From NCBI RefSeq assembly GCF_025244665.1, contig NZ_CP104205.1, forward strand, positions 558,001 to 622,000: a stretch of DNA of 64,000 bases, written 5' to 3'. This DNA comes from Maribacter litopenaei (GTDB taxonomy: Bacteria > Bacteroidota > Bacteroidia > Flavobacteriales > Flavobacteriaceae). The notes beneath the pieces are model-generated. The model made no database searches. It was not told the origin of the DNA and saw only the letters and a list, made by a program, of their open reading frames with translations. The stretch's first letter is position 1, and every line of letters begins with the position of its first letter. Both the position numbers and the translations under genes were made by a program. Below, piece by piece: positions 42,951 through 52,848 of the stretch.

Positions 42951-44172
42951 TAGGGACAACTGGAAGGAAATATTCGAGACCATTCAGAAAAACAAGTTAA
43001 GGACTTTCCTTTCCTGGTTTTACTGTGGCCTTGGGGATTCTCATATTTGTTGTTCTTTATGGTTTTGGTAACGGGCTTATAAATACCTTCAACGAATTTT
43101 TTGAGGATGATGCCACGAACACCTTTTTTGTGTTTCCAGGAAGGACCTCAAAACCTTACAAGGGATATAAATCCAATAGACAGATTGAATTCGATAATTC
43201 TGACATAGCCGATATAGAAGAATCATTTCCTCTGTTTGTGGAATACATATCACCTAGGGTAGACCGAAGCGGTATGGTCAAGTACAAAAATGAATCTAAC
43301 AACTACACGACCAGGGGAGTGAGTGAGTCTTATCAATTTGCGGAGAAGACTTTGATCATGAAAGGTAGGTATTTGAACCAAGAGGATATAAAGGATAAGG
43401 CCAAATATGCCGTTATAGGGAGGTTGGTGGAGCAAGATTTGTTCAATAACGAAAATGCACTGGGCAAGTATATCGATATCACAGGTAGTGCTTTCAAGGT
43501 AATTGGGGTTTTTCAGGATGAAGCAGGGGATGATGAGGAACGAAGAATTTACATCCCTTACACCACAAGGCAGTTGATAGAGAAGAATACGGATAAAATA
43601 AATCAGATTGTAATTGGATTCAAACCGGAAATAGGATATGCGGGCGCCATGACCTTCGAAAGAAAACTAGGAGAATTTTTAAGGGAGAAAAAATTCATTG
43701 ATCCAAACGATCAACGAGGTTTCTTTATTAGGAATGTGGCAGATCAACTGAAGCAGAACCAACAATTTGCAGGGGTATTGCAAATAATTGTAGCATTTGT
43801 AGCATTCGGAACCATCATTGCCGGGATTATTGGAATCAGTAACATTATGGTATTTGTGGTAAAGGAACGCACTAAGGAAATAGGCATTCGTAAGGCCTTG
43901 GGAGCAACGCCAAAATCAGTAATTAGTACCATTTTATTGGAGTCTGTTTTCATTACAACTATATCGGGCATTGTAGGGATGATTCGGGAGTTGCCATGTT
44001 AAGTTCTTTAGGAGATACCTTGAAGGATTATTTCATTACAAATCCATTTATCAATATGGGAACCGCCATTTTTGCGACTATCGTACTAATTTTCTTTGGA
44101 GGTTTGGCTGGATATATACCCGCTAGAAGAGCGGCAAGAATTAAACCAATTGTGGCATTAAGGGACGAATAA
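42943..44172 (+). CDS. MacB-type ABC transporter permease 3 (two frame breaks)
   Basis: About 409 aa; ATG 42943 lies within the end of the ATPase gene. The start MFNRDNWKEIFETIQKNKLRTFLSGF parallels permease 1. A periplasmic domain (YAVIGRLVEQDLFNN, VIGVFQDEAGDDEERRIYIP) and the FtsX core (GISNIMVFVVKERTKEIGIRKALG, PARRAARIKPIVALRDE) follow. Breaks: TCCTGG at 43012-43017 and TCGGG at 43984-43987, both on expected TCTGG. Closest in sequence to permease 1, so the cluster looks like a duplicated permease pair. Confidence 0.88.
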
Positions 44173-44173
44173 T

Positions 44174-45436
44174 ATGAAGTTTATTTTCGACAGGAATACG
44201 TGGCAAGAAATATTCGGTTCTATAAGTAAGAACAAGACCAGGACCATCATTACCATTATTGGGGTCTTATGGGGAATATTTATTTATATAGCCTTGTCCG
44301 GAGCTGCCAAAGGAATGGACAATGGTTTTGAGAAAGTATTTGAAAGTGTTTCCATGAACAGTATGTTCGTATGGGGGCAGAGTACAAGTATGCCTTATGA
44401 AGGATTTAAAACTGGTCGTCCAATGCAGCTGAAATTGGGGGATGCTTCTAAATTGGAGAATAGGATACCTGAAATCAATTATATAGCACCTAGGATTAAT
44501 CTGGGAATTTTGGATCAGACCCCGTATTTACGATCCGTGGTCAAAAATCGGGAACCTATCCGGTAAACGGGGACTATCCTATTTATACAAAGATAGCTAC
44601 AAAACAAATTTTTGATGGTGGCAGGTTTATAAATGATGAGGACATTGCACAGGCGTGAAAAGTGTGCGTAATAGGGGAACGAAATGTTCAGGAACTTTTT
44701 GATAAGGATGAGGAGCCCATCGGTCAGTACATTAGAATCGGAGACGTGTATTTTCAGGTTGTGGGAATACATAAACTATCGCAAGGGGTAAGCTTTGATA
44801 ACGATACGGCTATCTTTATTCCTTTCACGACCTTTAGAAAACTTTATAATACAGGGGAAAACGTGGATTATTTCTGTATTGCCGCCTACGATGATGTGGA
44901 TGTTGTTCAGGTAGAAAAGGATGTTAAGGCTTTACTTAGAAATATTCATCGTGTAAACCCTGAAGATGAAAGAGCATTTGGATCCTTTAATTTAGGGGAG
45001 GCGTTTGCACGGGTTTCCGGGTTTGCCAAGGGTATGACTTTTTTGAGTCTCGGTCGTTGGACTTGCAACGATTCTTGCAGGGGTCATAGGTATTGGAAAT
45101 ATATTATTGATATCTGTAAAGGAACGTACCAAGGAATTAGGCGTGAGACGTGCCTTGGGTGCCACACCGGCCGAGGTTAGAAATCAAATCATTTTGGAAT
45201 CCGTTTTCCTTACGATGATTGCAGGCGTTATGGGCATCATACTAGGGGCGGGTGTATTGTCCATCATAAACAACCTTACGAAAGATTTAGATTTTCCATA
45301 TACAAATCCAACCGTTCCGATTCCTTATGTGTTGGGAGCATTATTGATAATGGTAATCCTTGGAACCTTGATTGGATTGATACCGGCACAAAGGGCGGTA
45401 AGTATAAAACCAATAGATGCATTAAGAGAAGAATAA
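44174..45436 (+). CDS. MacB-type ABC transporter permease 4 (frame breaks and in-frame TGA)
   Basis: About 420 aa. It starts 1 base after permease 3 and resembles permease 2: MKFIFDRNTWQEIFGSISKNKTRT, first helix VLWGIFIYIALSGAAKG, a periplasmic domain with CVIGERNVQELFD, and the core GIGNILLISVKERTKELGVRRALG ending PAQRAVSIKPIDALREE. A base is missing near 44503-44510; correction gives DPVFTIRGQKSGTYPVNGDYP. TGA at 44656-44658 stands where Arg is likely (DIAQA-stop-KVCVIGE). TCTCGG at 45048-45053 replaces TCTGG. Probably pairs with permease 3. Confidence 0.86.
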
Positions 45437-45461
45437 CAACCATTTAAATAAACACTTAAAA

Positions 45462-46600
45462 ATGAACAAAATCGTAAAATATATTTTAATAGGAGTTTTA
45501 GTGCTAGGAGCACTTTGGGCCGCTGTTTTCTTTATTAAATCGAACAGTAAATCTGCTATTACATATGATACCAGTCAACCTTTTATTTCCAGTATTGAGA
45601 AAAAAACGGTAGCTACCGGTAAGGTTATTCCGGAGGATGAAATTGAGATAAAGCCTCAAATTTCTCGGAATAATCGAAAAAATTTACTTGGAAGAAGGTG
45701 CCAAAGTAAAGGCTGGTGATTTGATTGCCGTAATTAAAGTGGTTCCTAACGAGCAATCTGTTTATCAGGCCCGTGGCCGAGTCAACAATGCCAAGGTAGC
45801 TTTAGGAAATGCAGAACTAGATTATAATAGGAATAAAGAACTGTTTGATAAGGGCGTTGTTTCCGCACAGGACTTTCAAAATATTGAATTGGCGTATAAC
45901 CAGGCTAAACTGGAGCTTGAAAATGCACAAAACGATTATCAAATCATTCTTCGAGGTTCTGCAGGTGGTTCTTCCAGTGCCAATACTAATATTCGTGCCA
46001 CGGTTGATGGTACCATTTTGGAAATTCCCGTAGAAGAGGGGGATCAAGTTATCCGAGAGTAACAACTTCAATGATGGTACTACGATTGCATCCATAGCGG
46101 ATTTGGGTAAAATGATTTTTGAAGGAAAGGTCGATGAAGGAGAAGTTGGAAAATTGAAAGTGGGAACGCCTTTAAAGATAAGTTTGGGAGCAGTAGAGGA
46201 TGTGGAATTGGATGCTAAGCTAAAGTTTATTGCACCAAAGGGTATCGAAGAAACTGGGGCCGTACAATTTAAAATAGAAGGGGATGTTGAAGAGAAGGAC
46301 GACGTTTTTATCAGGGCAGGGTATAGTGCCAATGCTTCTATAGTATTGGAGAAAAAGGATAGTATTTTGGTAATTCCGGAAGCTGTATTGCAATTTGACA
46401 AGGAAACCGATAAACCATACGTAGAAGTTGCAGTAGGTTCTGAGCAAGAACAAAAGTTTGAAAGAAGGGATATTGAAACCGGTATTTCAGATGGAGTAAA
46501 TGTGGAGGTAGTATCCGGATTGACCAAAGAGGACAAGGTAAAACATTGGAATAAAACAGAGCCTATAAAGAAGGGTGAAGAAGAGACCGAAACAGAATAA
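45462..46600 (+). CDS. Periplasmic adaptor (HlyD/MacA-type membrane fusion protein) 2
   Basis: About 378 aa, paralogue of the adaptor at 41036: anchor helix (YILIGVLVLGALWAAVFF), ISGIIEKIYLEEGAKVKAGDLIAVIKVVPN, a coiled-coil hairpin (about residues 100-150), then IRATVDGTILEIPVEEGDQVI and the barrel domain. It ends in an acidic, Glu-rich tail. Breaks: TCTCGG at 45663-45668 (expected TCTGG) and CCGAGA at 46053-46058; CCAGA gives QVIQSNNFNDGTTIA, matching QVIESNNFNEGTTIA in the first adaptor. That paralogue match is independent support for the correction. Confidence 0.9.
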
Positions 46601-46630
46601 TCATCATCAATCAAAATAAATAATCAAAAA

Positions 46631-47970
46631 ATGAAGTATACGATAACCATAATGCTACTACTTCTAGTAGTGGGAGCTTCCACGGCGCAAAATAAAAAGT
46701 GATCTTGGAGGAATGTGTAATCTATGCAGTGGAAAATAACTTATCTGTCGAGCAATTTGAATTGGACTTGGAAAATTCAAGAATTGACAGGAAAGATGCA
46801 TTGGGCAATTTGCTTCCCGATTTAAATGGACAGATCAGTACATCGGGCAATACAGGGTTAATTTTGGATCCTACGACCAATAGCTTGGTCACAGGAACCA
46901 TTTTCTCTGCTAGTAGCAATATCACATCTACACTAACACTGTTCGATGGTCTTAGAAATATAAATAGGATTAATAGGGCAAAATTAAACGCCATCGCGAA
47001 TGAATATAGATTGGAAGATTTGAAGGACGATATTCGCTTAAATGTGGCACAAGCCTATTTGCAAATACTCTCAAACAAAGAAGCGCTAAAAGTTTCCAGG
47101 GCACAGTACGCAGTTACAGAGCAGGATTTAAAGCGAACCAAGGAATTGGTAGAGTCTCGGTGTCGTTCCAAGAGGAGATCTTTTGGAATTGGAAGCAACG
47201 GCCGCGAATCAAGAACAACAAATCGTAAATAACGAGGGATTGGTTCTGATATCAAGAATTAATCCGGCCCAGCTTCTTCAAATAACTGATTATGAAAATT
47301 TTGAGATTGCTGATGAGTCTTTTGAAATACCACCTTCGGATATTCTAAGTAATTCAGCAAAATCAATTTTTGCAAAGGCTTTGGAATTTAGAAATGATAT
47401 TAAGTTTTCTCAATCCATGAAAGACCTTGCGGAGAAGGATCTTGAAATTGCAAAAGGAGCCTATTTTCCAACGGTAGGGGCTTTCTTTAATTATAATACT
47501 CGTTATTCAGATCAAAATAGAGACCCTTTAACCGGTGAGTTTATAGGTTTTAAAGACCAACTTTGGATCAATGATGGTATATCCTATGGTGCACAGATGA
47601 ACATTCCTATATTTAATGGCTGGAGCACACGTAATAATGTAAAGCGTTCTGAAATAAGTTTAGAAAAAGCAAAAGTGCAATTGGAGCAGGATAAATTGGC
47701 TCGGAATCTACCGTTAATCAAGCATATGTTGATGTTACAACTTTTCGGAAGTCATATGAAGCGGCCGAAAAAACATTAGAAGCTAGAACCTTGGCCTATG
47801 AATATGCTAAGGAACGATATGATGTTGGCTTAATGAACTCCTTTGATTTTGGACAGGCGCAAGCGAGGGTAGATGATGCAGCAGCTAATGTTATTAGATC
47901 AAAATATGAATATATCTTTAGATTGAAATTTCTAGAATTCTTTTTTGGTATTCCTATTTCACTAGATTGA
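46631..47970 (+). CDS. TolC-family outer membrane efflux protein (several frame breaks)
   Basis: About 446 aa. A signal peptide (MKYTITIMLLLLVVGASTAQ) is followed by two TolC repeats with long helices: WSLEECVIYAVENNLSVEQF at the start of the first, FAKALEFRNDIKFSQSMKDLAEKDLEIAKGAYFPTVGAFF at the start of the second, and ERYDVGLMNSFDFGQAQARVDDA near the end. Breaks: TGATCTTGG at 46700 (expected Trp TGG, one base short), TCTCGG at 47155-47160, and a lost base near 47708-47712. TCCGG at 47263 gives INPAQLL where INLAQLL is usual. It supplies the outer-membrane duct for the export cluster. Confidence 0.9.
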
Positions 47971-47983
47971 TACTTATAAGTCT

Positions 47984-48015
47984 AAAAAACCTGCAATTTA
48001 AATTGCAGGTTTTTT
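47984..48015. terminator. 32-bp perfect palindrome, likely bidirectional terminator
   Basis: AAAAAACCTGCAATTT and its exact reverse complement meet without a spacer; T-tracts form on both strands. It lies 13 bases after the tolC-like stop and 25 bases before tsaB. Confidence 0.8.
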
Positions 48016-48028
48016 TATGCCCAATGGC

Positions 48029-48036
48029 TACCTTTG
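48029..48036 (+). promoter_or_regulatory. Bacteroidota -7 box (TACCTTTG) for tsaB
   Basis: Exact TANNTTTG match ending 4 bases before the tsaB ATG, so transcription would begin at or next to the start codon (leaderless mRNA). Confidence 0.55.
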
Positions 48037-48040
48037 AATT

Positions 48041-48714
48041 ATGGCTTTGATTTTAAATTTGGAAACTTCAACAACCAACTGTTCCGTTTGTTTGTCTGTA
48101 GACGGAGAGGTCGTTTCAATAAGGGAGAACAACACTCCAAATTATTCTCATTCGGAACAATTACATGTGTTCATTGAGGAATGTATAGAAGAATCTAGAT
48201 ATGAAATGAGTGATTTGAATGCAGTAGCTGTAAGTATGGGCCCAGGTTCTTATACTGGTTTGAGAATAGGTGTTTCTGCTGCCAAGGGTCTTTGTTTTGC
48301 CCTGGATATTCCACTTATTGCTATTGCCACCTTGAAAAGCTTGGCAAGTCAGTTAAATGTATCTCCAGGAGAATATATTATCCCAGTGTTGGATGCACGT
48401 AGGATGGAAGTATATTCAGCGGTTTTTGATGCTTCGATTAATCAGATAAGGGAAACTCAAGCAGAAGTAATCAATAAGGAATCTTTTCAGAATTACCTAA
48501 AAGGGGATAAGGTGAACTTTATAGGTTCGGAGCGGATAAAATAAAGGGTATCTTACCTAACCTTAACGCGAAATTCTTCATTGAGGCCGTACCTTCTTCT
48601 AAAGAAATGGCCAAACTAACCTATGAAAAGTATGAAAAGGGTGAATTTGAAGATATTGCGTATTTTGAACCCTATTATTTGAAAGATTTTATGGTGACGA
48701 AGAAAAGTACCTAG
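48041..48714 (+). CDS. tsaB: tRNA threonylcarbamoyladenosine synthesis protein TsaB (one frame break)
   Basis: About 224 aa ASKHA-fold protein. With TsaD and TsaE it makes the t6A37 modification of ANN-decoding tRNAs. Visible: ILNLETSTTNCSVCL at the start (phosphate-1 loop), YSHSEQLHVFIEECI, and the diagnostic VSMGPGSYTGLRIGVSAAKGLCFAL. TCGG at 48527-48530 (expected TCTGG) breaks the frame; correction gives NFIGSGADKIKGILP and a normal C-terminus ending VTKKST at 48714. The stop overlaps that of the convergent minus-strand gene in CTAG. A -7 box sits immediately before the ATG. Being essential in most bacteria, it is unlikely to be a real pseudogene. Confidence 0.93.
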
Positions 48715-49409
48715 CTATCCTTTTCCGAAGGATTCTTATCTAATAATTGAGAGTTATAGTATTTTATCAGGGTGAGTGCGTCCTCCTCTTCTTTTAAGTC
48801 AAGATTATTGATATTTATAAATTCTTTTAGAGATTTGTCCTTAGTTCCCAAATATTTCAAAATATTTCTTTTGGACAATTTTATGGATTCTGCAGGTAGG
48901 CCTTCTGCTTTAATATAATGACTTGAGACATCCCTAAAGGTTGGAGGGGAATAGCTATCATATCCATGGTCAGGATTTTCAGCTTGTACGAAGATTTTCT
49001 TGGGTTTCCAAAGGAGCTGCACCTCCCCATCGTTTAAAGGATTAAAATACCCTATTTTGGATTTTCCCTCATCTATGTATTCCATAACAACATAAGTTTT
49101 TCCATCTAACTTCGCCATTATGTTTCTTTGGCGCAACATAGCCCTAGTCTTGCCATTTTCATCTATGATTTCCATGACATCATTATAAGCATCATATCTC
49201 ATAAGGGCCTCCCTTGCTTCCTTACCATAAACAATAGTGACTCCTTTTTTATAAAGCTCATTAATATATTGTGTCCCCTCGATTTCAACTTCATTATAGG
49301 AAATCCCCAACTGTGAATCTGTTGTTACACCGCTAGACCTTCCATAACCTGCCACTTGGCTGAAGGAGATGTATCCCATTAGAAAAAAACCAAAAACAAT
49401 ATTTTTCAT
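48711..49409 (-). CDS. Hypothetical secreted protein
   Basis: 232 aa with a clean signal peptide (MKNIVFGFFLMGYISFSQV, residues 1-19). The mature protein is mixed alpha/beta, rich in charged residues; blocks include GTQYINELYKKGVTIVYGKEAREALMRYDAYNDVMEI and the C-terminal helical stretch SIKLSKRNILKYLGTKDKSLKEFI. No Cys and no catalytic motif are visible. I do not recognise a family beyond uncharacterised flavobacterial exported proteins. Convergent with tsaB, sharing a CTAG palindrome at the stop; divergent context on the other side is the MscS gene, also minus strand. Frame intact. Confidence 0.7.
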   Translation of the reverse strand: MKNIVFGFFLMGYISFSQVAGYGRSSGVTTDSQLGISYNEVEIEGTQYINELYKKGVTIVYGKEAREALMRYDAYNDVMEIIDENGKTRAMLRQRNIMAKLDGKTYVVMEYIDEGKSKIGYFNPLNDGEVQLLWKPKKIFVQAENPDHGYDSYSPPTFRDVSSHYIKAEGLPAESIKLSKRNILKYLGTKDKSLKEFININNLDLKEEEDALTLIKYYNSQLLDKNPSEKDS

Positions 49410-49515
49410 AAAACTTACTTTTGTAACCTTAATTTAGTGAATAAAATGCTGAAATACAAATAACTATGCCTGTCCATAAAAACGAACAGGCATAAAAGTT
49501 TTTAATGGTTTAGGA

Positions 49516-50340
49516 CTAGTTGCTTTCTTGATGTATGACTCTTTGAGGGAATGGGATTTCTATTCCTTCTGCATCAAATCTACTTTTGGTTTCTTCCATC
49601 ACATGGAAATGTGCTTTCCGTAATACATCATTATTTGCCCGTAATCTTAAGGTTAGGTTTACTGAACTGTCGGCCAATTCACCAACATATACTTCGGGCG
49701 CCGGGTCTTTTAAAATGTTTTCGTTCTCTGCACAAATAGCAAGCAAGATATCCTTTGCCTTTTTAATATTGGAGCCATAACCAATACCTACATCTATTTT
49801 ATCCCTTCTTGTGTCCTCTGCGTTGTAGTTAATAATGTTGTTGTTGGATAGTTGTCCATTGGGTATAATGGCAATTTGGTTTCCAAAGGTTTTAAGCTTC
49901 GTAGTGAAGATGGAAATTTCCTTTACCGTACCATCAACCCCTTGTGCCGAGATAAAATCCCCCACTTTAAAAGGTTTAAACAGCAGGATAAGGACACCGC
50001 CAGCAAAATTGGATAAAGATCCTTGAAGTGCAAGACCGATGGCCAAACCGGCGGCACCTATGATGGCGACCAAGGAGGAAGATTGCACTCCTAACTGTGT
50101 TATAATAAGTACAAAAAGAAGAATTTTGAGCGCGATGGAAATTAAGCTTTGAAGAAAGGACTCCAAGGATTGGTCGTAGTCCTTTTTTTCAAAAAACTTA
50201 CGAATCATTTTATTGATAAACCGAATCACATACATACCCACAAACAGCAGTAAGATGGCTGCCACCAAATTTGGCAAAGCGTTCCGGAACCATTTTATGG
50301 CGTTATCTATATGTTCCTGATAGTTGGTAAATTTTTCCAT
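49516..50340 (-). CDS. Small-conductance mechanosensitive channel (MscS family)
   Basis: 274 aa, typical of the short MscS type. Three N-terminal helices (about residues 20-42, 62-84, 88-110) lead to the pore helix rich in Gly/Ala, VAIIGAAGLAIGLALQGSLSNFAGGVLILLF. The beta domain follows with FKVGDFISAQGVDGTVKEI, IIPNGQLSNNNIINY and a C-terminal alpha/beta domain. It gates under membrane tension to release solutes in hypo-osmotic shock. Frame intact and complete. Starts with ATG at 50340; 91 bases separate it from the stop of the DUF255 gene upstream on the same strand. Confidence 0.94.
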   Translation of the reverse strand: MEKFTNYQEHIDNAIKWFRNALPNLVAAILLLFVGMYVIRFINKMIRKFFEKKDYDQSLESFLQSLISIALKILLFVLIITQLGVQSSSLVAIIGAAGLAIGLALQGSLSNFAGGVLILLFKPFKVGDFISAQGVDGTVKEISIFTTKLKTFGNQIAIIPNGQLSNNNIINYNAEDTRRDKIDVGIGYGSNIKKAKDILLAICAENENILKDPAPEVYVGELADSSVNLTLRLRANNDVLRKAHFHVMEETKSRFDAEGIEIPFPQRVIHQESN

Positions 50341-50431
50341 ATTCGTTATTTGTTTTTTCCGAGCTCAACTTATAGAATAGACATATGTAAATCAAGAATA
50401 TTTCATTAAACTAATGTTAACATGCTTCCAT

Positions 50432-52465
50432 TTATTGCAGACGAGTCAAAGCTTCTTTGGAATGTGTTAAAGGAAGTTGACAGGCACCATGTTCGCAAAT
50501 AAAAATAAGAGTCTGCTGAGGGTGGTATCTATTTTTTAATAATGAAAGTCCGCCTTGTTTTTGTGTGCCTGCAAAAACCGCATTTGGTAGATAGTGTTTC
50601 TGTAAATCCATTACTTTTTCTTTGAAATGTTCACCCACAACAGCCACTTCATAAAACTGCAATTCCTGACACAAAAACAAATCTAGCCAATTGGCTTGGC
50701 TTTGGATATTTTTGGAAAAGTTTTGTTCGACATTTTTTAGCATTCTTTGATAGATGTGATCGTATTCTTTCTCCGGATAAAACTTGGATAGTTTAAAAAG
50801 ATTATGTGCCATGATAGAATTGGAGGACGGTATTACATTATCCTCTACCTCTATGGTTCTTCTTATCAAAAATTGGTCTTTTTTAGAGGTAAAATAAAAA
50901 AGTCCGTTCTCAAGATTCAGAAAATTTGCCAAACAATATTCCATCAACTCTAGTGCAATTTCCAACCAACTTTCATCGCAAGATATTTGATATAATCCTA
51001 TAAATGCATCGATCACGGAGGCATAATCCTCAAGATATCCATTAATGGTGCTTTTACCGTTTTTATAATTATGAAACAAGCTTCCGTCTTTCTGTCTTAA
51101 ATGTTGAAGGATAAAACCGGCATTCTCTATTGCTAAATTTAGATAAGAATCGTTTTGTAGATGCTTATAAGCATCTACAAGCCCTTTAAGCATCAATCCA
51201 TTCCACGAGGTGAGTATCTTATCGTCCAGCCTAGGTCTGTTTCTATAGTTCCTGGTTTTCTTTAATACCTTGAAACAATGGTTTATTTTGGTTTTGAGTT
51301 GTTCTTTTGTTATATCATGTTTTTCTAATATTTCGACTTCATTGGTGTCTCTTATTAGCACATAGTTTTCTTCTTCCCAATGGCCATAGCTATTTATATT
51401 AAAATAATCCTCAAAAACTGAGTAATCAGCTCCAAGAATACTTATGAGATCCTGCTTTTTCCAAACATAAAATGCACCTTCCTCCAATTCTCCTTTTTCG
51501 TTCAAGCTATCAGCATCCAACGAAGAATAAAAGGCTTTATCTTCTGTCATAAGTTCATTTGTGATGAACGCTATGTTCTTTTCCACTATTTCTTTGTACA
51601 ATTCATCGCCGGATGCCGCATAGGCTTTTGAGTAAAGGCTTATCAGTTGGCCATTATCATATAGCATTTTTTCAAAATGTGGTACATGCCATTTGGTATC
51701 CACCGCATATCTTGAAAAGCCGCCTCCCACATGGTCAAAAATTCCGCCGAAGGCCATTCTTTTGAGGGTTGTGTGGACATATTCTAATATGTTGTCATCA
51801 TTAAGGGATGTTGCATAATGTAATAAGAAGTTGAGGTTGACTGGCATTGGGAATTTAGGGGCTCTTTTATATCCACCCAAATAGAAATCAAAATAATTTG
51901 ACCATTTATGAACATCTTTCTTAAGGGTATCAAGGTCATAGTTATTTTTATCTGTGTTGTTTATAATACTATTGATGTGTATTATTCCTTGGGCCATATT
52001 ATCCGCATACTCCAGGACCCGTTCAGGAGAAGTTTTGTAAAGTTGGAATAAGTCTCCCAGTACTTTTATCCAATCCTGTTTTTTTACATAAGTTGCCCCC
52101 CAAAAAGGTCTGCCATCCGGGAGGGCCACAATATTCAAAGGCCAACCACCGCTACCCGTCATCATTTGAAGGGCATCCATGTATATTTGGTCTATATCGG
52201 GCCGTTCTTCACGATCGATTTTGATATTCACAAAATTAGTGTTCATTACCGATGCTACTTCCTCGTCTTCAAAACACTCATGTTCCATTACATGGCACCA
52301 GTGGCAGGCCGCATATCCTATACTTATTAGTAATAATTTACCTTCACTCTTTGCCTGATCCAAAGCAGTTTGGCTCCAAGCTTCCCAATTGACTGGGTTG
52401 TGTGCGTGCTGTAAAAGGTAGGGGCTTGTTTCCTTGATGAGATTATTGGTGTGTTTTGGAGCCAT
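50432..52465 (-). CDS. DUF255 thioredoxin-domain protein (YyaL/SPATA20-like)
   Basis: 677 aa, the usual length. The N-terminal thioredoxin-like domain (about 1-160) contains the family opening [17 protein letters not shown], the CHWCH motif in [15 protein letters not shown] near residues 52-66, [16 protein letters not shown] and GSGGWPLNI. The remaining 500 residues form an alpha/alpha barrel resembling glycoside-type or N-acylglucosamine 2-epimerase folds: [39 protein letters not shown]. Function is unknown; the human homologue is SPATA20. Frame intact; monocistronic by spacing. Confidence 0.93.
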   Translation of the reverse strand: MAPKHTNNLIKETSPYLLQHAHNPVNWEAWSQTALDQAKSEGKLLLISIGYAACHWCHVMEHECFEDEEVASVMNTNFVNIKIDREERPDIDQIYMDALQMMTGSGGWPLNIVALPDGRPFWGATYVKKQDWIKVLGDLFQLYKTSPERVLEYADNMAQGIIHINSIINNTDKNNYDLDTLKKDVHKWSNYFDFYLGGYKRAPKFPMPVNLNFLLHYATSLNDDNILEYVHTTLKRMAFGGIFDHVGGGFSRYAVDTKWHVPHFEKMLYDNGQLISLYSKAYAASGDELYKEIVEKNIAFITNELMTEDKAFYSSLDADSLNEKGELEEGAFYVWKKQDLISILGADYSVFEDYFNINSYGHWEEENYVLIRDTNEVEILEKHDITKEQLKTKINHCFKVLKKTRNYRNRPRLDDKILTSWNGLMLKGLVDAYKHLQNDSYLNLAIENAGFILQHLRQKDGSLFHNYKNGKSTINGYLEDYASVIDAFIGLYQISCDESWLEIALELMEYCLANFLNLENGLFYFTSKKDQFLIRRTIEVEDNVIPSSNSIMAHNLFKLSKFYPEKEYDHIYQRMLKNVEQNFSKNIQSQANWLDLFLCQELQFYEVAVVGEHFKEKVMDLQKHYLPNAVFAGTQKQGGLSLLKNRYHPQQTLIFICEHGACQLPLTHSKEALTRLQ

Positions 52466-52526
52466 AACGAATTTCTAAAATGATTTTAGCTTGAGGTAAA
52501 GGTTCAAAGTTAGGGGTTAAAAACAT

Positions 52527-52551
52527 AAAAAAAGCGCCACTCGGGCGCTCT
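52527..52551 (-). terminator. Rho-independent terminator of the dodecin gene
   Basis: On the minus strand a stem AGCGCC / GGCGCT with loop CGAGT is followed by a T-run, 25 bases past the dodecin stop. Confidence 0.75.
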
Positions 52552-52575
52552 TTATTATTGACGTAAAGGAAAATA

Positions 52576-52776
52576 TTATTGGACTTCGAAGGTAATCTTA
52601 ACATTTACCCTGTACATAACCATTTTTCCATCTTCCACGGTGGCACTTTGCTCGTTGATGTACACCGAACGAATATTCTTTACGGATTTAGAGGCTTGGG
52701 CCACTGCATTTTTTGCGGCATCCTCCCAACTTTTGTCGGAATTTGCCAATACTTCTATAACTTTTAATACTGCCAT
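52576..52776 (-). CDS. Dodecin family flavin-binding protein
   Basis: 66 aa. Matches the dodecin fold of one helix on a three-strand sheet: MAVLKVIEVLANSDKSWEDA (helix start), AVAQASKSVKNIRSVYINEQSA, and YRVNVKITFEVQ at the C-terminus. Dodecins form hollow dodecamers that store or sequester flavins. The usual flavin-stacking Trp is present in SWEDA (about residue 17). Own terminator at 52527; promoter not clear. Frame intact, complete. Probably monocistronic, as the Nfu gene lies 72 bases upstream on the same strand without an overlap. Confidence 0.9.
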   Translation of the reverse strand: MAVLKVIEVLANSDKSWEDAAKNAVAQASKSVKNIRSVYINEQSATVEDGKMVMYRVNVKITFEVQ

Positions 52777-52848
52777 AATTAGTGTTTTTTAATGTTTCCT
52801 TTAAATTAAGGATTCTAACCAAGAATCACGACTGATAACAATTTTTTT

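Noticed and set aside
6536..46702. TGA read as Trp (alternative code) or as selenocysteine.
   Set aside because: TGA is used as a normal stop by intact genes here (e.g. actD at 5034, the TPR kinase at 58644), no SECIS-like element was seen, and the expected residue is Trp or Arg. Base errors are simpler.
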